From NCBI GenBank assembly GCA_030630065.1, contig DAOVNU010000039.1, positions 1 to 6,995 on the forward strand: a stretch of DNA of 6,995 nucleotides. Reading direction: 5' to 3'. Shown piece after piece: positions 1 to 5,155 of this stretch. The translations under genes were made by a program, and so were the position numbers. This DNA is from a bacterium (GTDB lineage: Bacteria; Ratteibacteria; UBA8468). Within the stretch, counting starts at the first letter, position 1, and the number at the start of each line of letters is the position of its first letter. The notes beneath the pieces were generated by a model, which did no database searches, was not told the DNA's origin, and saw nothing but the letters and a program-made list of their open reading frames with translations.

Positions 1-258
1 CACAGCTACCTGAGCCGCGAGATGATAAATAATATCAACCCCTTTAACCGATTCTCTTACCTTTTTTTCATCCCGTATATCGCCAATAATTACCTCTAAA
101 TTTTCTTTAAGCCCCTTCAACCATCTAAGATTCTTTTCCGTCCCTTCCCTGGAAAGGTTATCAAAAATCCTGACCCTTTTTCCCTTTTTAAGCAAAAATG
201 CCGCCAAATTCGTCCCGATAAATCCCGCCCCACCGGTAACCAAAATTCTCTTATCCAT
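1..258 (-). CDS. NAD-dependent nucleotide-sugar epimerase, N-terminal part (CDP-paratose 2-epimerase-like)
   Basis: The first 86 residues are present and the gene continues past base 1. The start MDKRILVTGGAGFIGTNLAA holds the Rossmann GGAGFIG nucleotide-binding loop of extended SDR enzymes. An acidic residue closes the second strand in RIFDNLSREGTEKNLRWL, then comes GDIRD around 59-63 and HLAAQVAV at the window edge. The NLSR-x-G-x-x-x-NL-x-WL and GDIR...HLA-x-QVA pattern resembles tyvelose/CDP-paratose 2-epimerase more than GalE. The catalytic Y-x-x-x-K is outside the window, so activity and exact substrate cannot be confirmed. A UDP-sugar epimerase or dehydratase remains possible. It starts 16 bases after the upstream GT2 gene. 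AGAGG overlaps that gene's stop, 13 bases before the ATG, which is a longer spacing than ideal. It may supply a sugar nucleotide to the cluster. Confidence 0.85.
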   Translation of the reverse strand, partial: MDKRILVTGGAGFIGTNLAAFLLKKGKRVRIFDNLSREGTEKNLRWLKGLKENLEVIIGDIRDEKKVRESVKGVDIIYHLAAQVAV

Positions 259-274
259 AATTTTATTGATGCCT

Positions 275-955
275 CTAAATCCGTGGACTTATTCTGATGA
301 GTTCATTCAATGTGATGAAAATATGCTTCCATCCTACCTTTGATTTACCGGCTCGTCTTGGTAAATGGGGTACACCAATTTCTTTGATTCGATAACCTTC
401 TTTTTTGGCTTTTAATAGGATTTCGGTATCAACGAAGAAGAATTTTGAATCAATTTTTATCCTGTCAAATAACTCCTTGGGAAATAGTTTGAATGGACAG
501 CTTATATCCTTCACCCACAGATTGAAGATAAATCCTATTAAAAAATGATAGACCCTGCTGGCAAAGATTCTCATCATAGAATCTTTACGACCTTGTCTGT
601 ATCCAATAATAATTCTATCATTTTTCGCCCAGGGTAAAAATTTTTCTATCTCGTGAAGGTTTTGCTGACCATCGGCATCGGTATAGAAGATGAATTCTTT
701 GGTAGAATTTTCAAACCCTGAAGCAAGGGCTGCTCCTTTTCCTTTATTCTTTTTATGGTTAATAATCTTTATATCATTATATTTCAGAACCAGGGAACTT
801 AATATCTCCGCACTTCTATCGGTACTTCCATCATTTACAACGATTATCTCATAATCATTACAATATTCAGGTATTATTGACAGCGCCTGGGTGATAACAT
901 ACTCTATGGTTGCTTCTTCGTTATAACAGGGAAAAAGAATGGTTAATCCTCTCAT
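275..955 (-). CDS. GT2 glycosyltransferase, second polyprenyl-phosphate-type copy
   Basis: The 226-residue GT-A protein has LTILFPCYNEE at 4-14, EIIVVNDGSTD at 36-46, NKGKGAALASGF at 70-81 and YTDADGQ at 91-97 with the metal-binding DxD (D93, D95). DISCPFKLF at 150-158 is the family's D-x-x-C-x-F-K-L-F element, and FFVDTEILLKA at 173-183 follows. The basic segment RRAGKSKVG at 200-208 resembles the R-x-x-G-x-S-K-(V/F) motif of DPM1/GtrB-like enzymes. No C-terminal membrane helices are present, unlike GtrB/ArnC. Its likely job is to transfer a sugar from a nucleotide donor to a polyprenyl phosphate or a lipid-linked acceptor in the cytoplasm. It is clearly distinct from the other GT2 gene, so it is not a recent tandem duplicate. 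The ATG at 955 lies one base after the preceding TGA. The ribosome site is weak (AAAGA), which again suggests coupling. The sugar is not assignable. Confidence 0.9.
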   Translation of the reverse strand: MRGLTILFPCYNEEATIEYVITQALSIIPEYCNDYEIIVVNDGSTDRSAEILSSLVLKYNDIKIINHKKNKGKGAALASGFENSTKEFIFYTDADGQQNLHEIEKFLPWAKNDRIIIGYRQGRKDSMMRIFASRVYHFLIGFIFNLWVKDISCPFKLFPKELFDRIKIDSKFFFVDTEILLKAKKEGYRIKEIGVPHLPRRAGKSKVGWKHIFITLNELIRISPRI

Positions 956-956
956 T

Positions 957-2654
957 TCATTTTTTCTTTAATATAATAAATGTTGGGGTAATGAACTCAA
1001 AAGGGCTACAAAGTTGAAATCTTTTTTGAGGAAAAATCCCCCATAAAGGAGGGATGATTTCGAATCTTTTCATAATTCTAAAATCTTTCGCTTTCAAAAG
1101 TAGGGAGGTGGCATCATTGACCAAAGGTTTCCCGGTAAAGAATGATAATGGGTTAAAATATCCCCAGTCATCGGAAACAAGAATACAATAATCAATATCT
1201 TCATTAAGCAATTTTTGGAATGGTCCGGTTTTCAGCACATACTTCCTGGGATTTATAGCAGGCATACGATAAATCACCGGGTATTTAGCCATACCAATTT
1301 TTGCTCCCCGGGGAATATTTTTCTCTATCCAATAGGACGTCTTCATTCGGATATCACTATTTTTTGCAATCCATTCAAAAGAAAGGATATAGCAAAATGC
1401 TGTGCCGACTATCGCAAAAATCAGGATTGATTTAGTAAATATGGATATTTTCTTTTTAAGAATAGTAGCATCAAAGAAATTTCCCGACAAAATTGCCAAG
1501 AAGGGAAGACCGGGAAGCCAATAGGTATCAAATCCCGGTTTGGACAGGAACATAAAGAAAACAAAAGGAACAACCCCGGAAAGAAGGAAAAATTCCTTGA
1601 AGGTATGTCTCCCCAGAGCAAAGAAAAAAGAACTTAATAAAAGGAGAGAGAGTAAAGGGGAGAAGGAATAAAGAAATGCAGTAATGGGATAGTAAAGAGA
1701 AGATTTTATAAAATGGTAAAGTAAAGGCGATTTAGCAGTTGCCGCTCCCGCAATCCAGCGAAAATCATGCAGGAAACGGGAAAAATGAATCAGGGTGTAG
1801 GGGGAGGTAAAAAAGAAGGCAAAGAGAGATGAAAATCCTGCGATTAAAGGGAGGAAAATTTTTCTAAATCCTTTTTGGCTGATAAAATGAGCCGTAATTA
1901 CCGGAATTAGGGCAAGAATGCCCGGGTATTTGGAGCCCATTGCCAGTCCCGCTGCAATCCCACTCAAAATATAATATTTTAATCTTTTTGTCTCAATGAT
2001 GGAAAGAGCAAAATAGAAGGAGAGGGTCGCCCAGAAAATAGCAGGGATATCCGGTTTGATGAAATGGGACTGGATGACAAACAAAGGAGCGACCGCTAAA
2101 AAGAGAGCGGCAAGTAACCCTACCCGCTTATTGTAAATTCTTGCCCCGATAAGATAAACCAAAAATACAGTTAAAAGTGCAAAAAAGACGACAACCATCC
2201 TACCAGCCAGATATAGATTAGCAAATTCATTCGGATTGCTCAGATAGAAAAAAATATTCTGTTTTAAGGGAAAAAGATGGAGAAGACCGCCCAGAAAAAT
2301 TCCTGCTCCTATCTGATAACTAAAGAATGGGGGATAGATATACTTTTTAGTATCAAAATCGAGTTTCCCGGGCTTCATATGGCTAAGATTTTTCAAGATA
2401 AATTCTTCATCAGGATGGTAACTTCTGAGAATATCAAAATAACAGGTAAGAGAAGCAATTTCCTTCTTCTGGGAAGGGGCAATAAATTCTGACCTCTGCC
2501 ATCTCCCCTCTGCCATAACCCTTTTAATTCTTTCATCAGGTACCTTTCCCGATATTTTTGCCCTTTCCTTATTAGGCAGACCAAAACGAATTCCATAAAG
2601 ATTGAGAAAAAGAGAAAGAAATAAAATCAGAATAATCGGAATTTTTTTAATCAT
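957..2654 (-). CDS. GT39-like (PMT_2) membrane glycosyltransferase with C-terminal soluble domain
   Basis: The 565-residue polytopic protein starts with a positively charged end and membrane helix (about 5-20) followed by YGIRFGLP at 20-27. HPDE at 80-83 is the acidic first-loop motif of PMT_2/GT-C enzymes, with D82 and E83 as likely catalytic or donor-contacting residues. YPPFFSYQ at 107-114 begins the next element. Helices follow at about 111-128, 148-170, 176-195, 203-220, 228-254, 267-287, 317-346, 353-370 and 404-424, with SHFIKPDIPA at 196-205 matching the family's second-loop motif. Residues about 425-565 form a soluble, probably periplasmic, domain. About fifty mostly charged residues (28-79) separate the first helix from HPDE, longer than in typical members. 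The expected substrate is a polyprenyl-phosphate sugar; acceptor and sugar are unknown. The gene starts eight bases inside the upstream GT2 gene, and one base separates it from the downstream GT2 gene. Confidence 0.85.
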   Translation of the reverse strand: MIKKIPIILILFLSLFLNLYGIRFGLPNKERAKISGKVPDERIKRVMAEGRWQRSEFIAPSQKKEIASLTCYFDILRSYHPDEEFILKNLSHMKPGKLDFDTKKYIYPPFFSYQIGAGIFLGGLLHLFPLKQNIFFYLSNPNEFANLYLAGRMVVVFFALLTVFLVYLIGARIYNKRVGLLAALFLAVAPLFVIQSHFIKPDIPAIFWATLSFYFALSIIETKRLKYYILSGIAAGLAMGSKYPGILALIPVITAHFISQKGFRKIFLPLIAGFSSLFAFFFTSPYTLIHFSRFLHDFRWIAGAATAKSPLLYHFIKSSLYYPITAFLYSFSPLLSLLLLSSFFFALGRHTFKEFFLLSGVVPFVFFMFLSKPGFDTYWLPGLPFLAILSGNFFDATILKKKISIFTKSILIFAIVGTAFCYILSFEWIAKNSDIRMKTSYWIEKNIPRGAKIGMAKYPVIYRMPAINPRKYVLKTGPFQKLLNEDIDYCILVSDDWGYFNPLSFFTGKPLVNDATSLLLKAKDFRIMKRFEIIPPLWGIFPQKRFQLCSPFEFITPTFIILKKK

Positions 2655-3354
2655 TTTTAAACCTATATTTAATCAAGACCCAGACCGCAATAAACCAGTC
2701 CCTTAACCTGATTTTTTTACCTTCTTTAAGCGTGCGTGAGGTAGTATTGATGGGTATTTCTTTAATCTTTATCCCTCTTTTTGCAATCTTGGCCGTTACC
2801 TCCGGGCAGAATTCAAAGCCCTTACATTTTAAATTTAAACTTTTTAAAAGAGTTGTCTTGAACACTTTATAGCAGGTTGGCTCATCGGTAATTTTAGCCC
2901 GGTAGAGCAAATTAGTCAAAATGCTTAAAGTTCTTCCCCCGAGATAAAAGGACCATCCGGACGGAGAATCGGGTTTAGGGTTTTTGCCCAGAACCCTGGA
3001 ACCATAGACCACCGATATTTTCTCTTTTACGATTGGCTCTATTAAGCGATGGTAATCCTCAGGATTATATTCCAAATCAGCATCCTGAATAATCACAATA
3101 TCCTCGGTCACCTCCTTTAAACCGGTACGAATTGCTTCTCCTTTTCCGGATTTTCTACCGCGGCAAACCAGTTTAATTTCATTATCGTCATCTTTCTGTT
3201 TAAGGACATCTTTTAAAATATCTTTAGTTCTATCGGTAGAGCCATCTTCAACAATGATAATTTCTTTCTTTAAATTAACCGCCTTTACTCTCCTGATAAT
3301 TTCGGCAATTGTTCTTTCCTCATTATAGACCGGAATAATCACAGATAATTTCAT
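2647..3354 (-). CDS. GT2 glycosyltransferase, dolichol-phosphate-mannose-synthase-like
   Basis: The 235-residue GT-A enzyme has no membrane helix. It shows the family order clearly: SVIIPVYNEE at 4-13, IIIVEDGSTD at 32-41 with the nucleotide-binding acidic residues, GKGEAIRTG at 70-78, and QDADLEY at 90-96 with the metal-binding DxD (D91, D93). VVYGSR follows at 115-120, then TDEPTCYKVF at 156-165, GFEFCPEV at 179-186 and a basic C-terminal tail EGKKIRLRDW. This pattern matches bacterial DPM1-like proteins that transfer a sugar from a nucleotide donor to polyprenyl phosphate on the cytoplasmic face. Such proteins often lie beside GT-C enzymes that use the product, as here. The TDxxTCYK element usually carries M-E where this protein has E-P, a small deviation. 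Donor sugar cannot be assigned. It follows the methyltransferase by two bases and overlaps the next gene by eight. Confidence 0.93.
   Translation of the reverse strand: MKLSVIIPVYNEERTIAEIIRRVKAVNLKKEIIIVEDGSTDRTKDILKDVLKQKDDDNEIKLVCRGRKSGKGEAIRTGLKEVTEDIVIIQDADLEYNPEDYHRLIEPIVKEKISVVYGSRVLGKNPKPDSPSGWSFYLGGRTLSILTNLLYRAKITDEPTCYKVFKTTLLKSLNLKCKGFEFCPEVTAKIAKRGIKIKEIPINTTSRTLKEGKKIRLRDWFIAVWVLIKYRFKND
2662..2665 (-). promoter_or_regulatory. ribosome binding site for the GT39-like gene at 957-2654
   Basis: TAGG on the minus strand sits seven bases before the ATG at 2654, within the final codons of the upstream GT2 gene (the AGG arginine codon near its C-terminus). The site is short, but its spacing supports the ATG at 2654 and the eight-base gene overlap. 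Confidence 0.45.
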
Positions 3355-3356
3355 AA

Positions 3357-3974
3357 TTAACCTTCGTTCTTAAAACGGATGATTTTTTGTAAAACAAAGG
3401 GCCGTAGAAATGGCAATTTTCTGATATTATCTATTCTAAAATTATTTTGTTTGATTCTTTGAATAATTTGGGTAATATCGCGGTAATGTTCGCTGGCTGG
3501 TCCCTTAACCTGAGAAAAGGTTCCTTTCAGGAGAAAACGGCATAACTTGTAAAAAACCGTTTCCGTAGGACCGCTTACAATCAAAATTCCCCCATTTTTT
3601 AAAACCCTCTTTATTTCCTTCATTGCCTGCTCAAGTTTCCAGATATGTTCCAGGACATCAAGAGCAAACACAAAATCGAAATGATCATCCGGGAAAGGCA
3701 AACTGCATATATCGCCTACCAGAAAGGTGCAGCCAGGCAGCTTGATATTCCTGACTCCTGAATAAATGTCAACTCCAAAACCATGCCAGTTTTTATGCTT
3801 CAAACTTAATTCCTTCAAGAGATAGCCATTACCACAACCAACATCTAAAACTCGATTACCTTTCTTTAAGTGAATCAGAACCAGGGCAATTCGGATACGT
3901 CTCCAGAATAGATAACGCACCAAAGGAATTCGGCTCCGATATTCAGGGACTATCTCTTCCGATCCTCTCCTCAT
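3357..3974 (-). CDS. class I SAM-dependent methyltransferase (Methyltransf_11-like)
   Basis: The 205-residue protein has a Rossmann-type methyltransferase core. Motif I is LDVGCGNGYLL at 43-53. The acidic residue expected to hold the SAM ribose hydroxyls is D69 in GVDI. GDICSLPFPDDHFD is at 87-100, and FALDVLEHI at 103-111 is the motif typical of UbiE/Methyltransf_11 enzymes. A GG turn at 128-129 is followed by a beta strand. The reading frame stays open up to 4280, but residues upstream of 3974 lie inside the preceding membrane-protein gene and show no conserved domain. The ATG at 3974-3972 makes a clean ATGA overlap with that gene's stop, so this start is chosen. No good ribosome site precedes it, and initiation probably depends on re-initiation. 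The substrate is unknown. Inside this cluster, O-methylation of a glycan or methylation of a lipid carrier are reasonable guesses. No membrane helix is evident. Confidence 0.88.
   Translation of the reverse strand: MRRGSEEIVPEYRSRIPLVRYLFWRRIRIALVLIHLKKGNRVLDVGCGNGYLLKELSLKHKNWHGFGVDIYSGVRNIKLPGCTFLVGDICSLPFPDDHFDFVFALDVLEHIWKLEQAMKEIKRVLKNGGILIVSGPTETVFYKLCRFLLKGTFSQVKGPASEHYRDITQIIQRIKQNNFRIDNIRKLPFLRPFVLQKIIRFKNEG
3361..3365 (-). promoter_or_regulatory. ribosome binding site for the GT2 gene at 2647-3354
   Basis: GAAGG on the minus strand lies six bases before the ATG at 3354, inside the last codons of the methyltransferase gene. It is one of the better Shine-Dalgarno matches in the window and supports the ATG at 3354 as start. 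Confidence 0.6.
3971..3974 (-). other. ATGA stop/start overlap, membrane glycosyltransferase to methyltransferase
   Basis: The TGA ending the membrane glycosyltransferase (3973-3971) shares bases with the ATG of the methyltransferase (3974-3972). There is no clear Shine-Dalgarno upstream, so the methyltransferase is probably translated by re-initiation after the upstream gene. This overlap decides the methyltransferase start. Confidence 0.8.
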
Positions 3975-5155
3975 TTTATTTTTTGAACTATCTCCTGCAA
4001 ACCTTTTCCGGCAATCGCCAGTACCAACGGCATAATCGGAATTCGATAGCGGGCAACAGTCATAAGAAACATATGAACGAAGGTTAAATAAAGAATTGCC
4101 ACCAAAGGTATAAAGATTCTCCTCTCTTTTTCTATAAAGGAAAAGAATATTCCGAAAAGAAAGAAAAGGAGAAGGGTATAGTAAAATGTAAAGATTAATG
4201 CTTTTTGCAAATTTTTTCCTTCCAGGATCCTTTTCCCTCCAGGAATTTGCAGCCAGAATCTTCTCAATTTTTTTACACACAAGAGCAGATAACCCCCTGG
4301 ATTTCTTTTGATATTTTTTATCGCCTCCCGAAAATATTTTTTCTCTGCATCTCTCGGAGAAAGCCCTTTAACCAGATTTTCAGCATCACTTGGGTCCTTA
4401 TAGTTCCAATCACCATTCCAGGGTAGATAACTGCCTGCCCAGAAATTCAAGCTCCCCGAGGTTGTTATCGGGATAAACTGCCTGAAAACCAGATAATTCC
4501 TCGCTGTCCAGGGAAGAATAATCACTGCCATCCCCAGAGAGAAAATTAGCACAAAAATAAGGTTTTGCAGTCGTTTCTTGAAGAATAACAATAGAGCAAG
4601 CAAAAGAAAAAATGGGAAAAATAAAGTAACCGGTCGACAAAGAGTTGATAACCCTAAAAAAATACCCCCTGCTATCCAGTTTTTTATTTTTTTATCTTTC
4701 CAGGCCTTCATTAACAAAATCACGGAAATTGTCAGCAAAAATGTGCCCAGGGTTTCGGTTAAGATGTAGGAATTTGAGGCAATAAGGGAAGGGCAGATAA
4801 TCGCCGCCGCCGCTCCTAAAATCGCTGCTTTCTCGTTCTTAAAAATTCTCTTTCCAATCAAATAAACAAAGAGACAGATTATAGCCCCCAGGATGCTCTG
4901 GATAATCCTTACCGCTAAAAAATTATGACCGAAAATTAGATATACAAAAGAGAGGAAGAGAGGATAGAGAGGAGCGCGATTTATCAGGTCAGGGGGAAAT
5001 CCTGTTCCACTGATAATGCTCAATGCACATCGGTCATATTGGCAGGCATCCGGTGCAGGTAAAGGAAGAATCAATACAAAAATAATTCTGACCAGAAGAG
5101 CGGTTAAAAATATCGTAATAAAAACTTTTTTTTCAGAATTCATTTCAATTCTCAT
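3971..5155 (-). CDS. GT39/ArnT-like polytopic membrane glycosyltransferase
   Basis: The protein has 394 residues when started at the ATG at 5155, which overlaps the carbamoyltransferase stop as ATGA and has GGA five bases upstream. A TTG at 5164 and an ATG at 5143 are in-frame alternatives. It reads as a GT-C fold enzyme of the PMT_2/ArnT type. After the first membrane helix (about 11-31) comes an acidic loop with D36 and D41, then RAPLYP at 60-65. Further helices lie at about 66-103, 108-150, 160-216, 320-341 and 348-382. The family's LTE element is at 132-134 and its C-terminal RYRIPIMP is at 369-376. Residues about 217-318 form an extracytoplasmic loop. Such enzymes use polyprenyl-phosphate sugars as donors and act on the outer face of the inner membrane. 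The sugar and acceptor are unknown. The TGA stop overlaps the methyltransferase ATG. An EpsG-like or other GT-C role is less likely but open. Confidence 0.88.
   Translation of the reverse strand: MRIEMNSEKKVFITIFLTALLVRIIFVLILPLPAPDACQYDRCALSIISGTGFPPDLINRAPLYPLFLSFVYLIFGHNFLAVRIIQSILGAIICLFVYLIGKRIFKNEKAAILGAAAAIICPSLIASNSYILTETLGTFLLTISVILLMKAWKDKKIKNWIAGGIFLGLSTLCRPVTLFFPFFLLLALLLFFKKRLQNLIFVLIFSLGMAVIILPWTARNYLVFRQFIPITTSGSLNFWAGSYLPWNGDWNYKDPSDAENLVKGLSPRDAEKKYFREAIKNIKRNPGGYLLLCVKKLRRFWLQIPGGKRILEGKNLQKALIFTFYYTLLLFFLFGIFFSFIEKERRIFIPLVAILYLTFVHMFLMTVARYRIPIMPLVLAIAGKGLQEIVQKIK
5152..5155 (-). other. ATGA stop/start overlap, carbamoyltransferase to membrane glycosyltransferase
   Basis: The TGA ending the carbamoyltransferase (5154-5152) overlaps the ATG at 5155-5153. 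Together with GGA just upstream, this favours the ATG over the in-frame TTG at 5164 and predicts a fixed translation ratio for the two proteins. Confidence 0.75.

Noticed and set aside
1215..1430. Plus-strand open frame inside the large GT39-like gene
   Set aside because: The translation has no recognisable domain and is wholly antisense to a convincing gene. Similar plus-strand frames at 2277-2492, 4205-4426, 4578-4769, 5399-5632 and 6346-6579 are rejected for the same reason.
2642..2648. T-run as a possible intrinsic terminator
   Set aside because: On the transcribed (minus-sense) RNA this is an A-run with no GC-rich hairpin before it, and it lies within the overlap of two genes. The T-runs near 957-966 and 5155-5160 are similar.
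275..3354. The two GT2 genes as a recent tandem duplication
   Set aside because: They share only family motifs. Sequence between motifs, C-terminal tails and lengths differ, so they are old, separate lineages.
3975..4280. N-terminal extension of the methyltransferase up to an ATG at 4280
   Set aside because: It lies within the upstream membrane glycosyltransferase gene in another frame, has no domain signal, and would make a 310-base gene overlap. The ATGA start at 3974 is far more natural.
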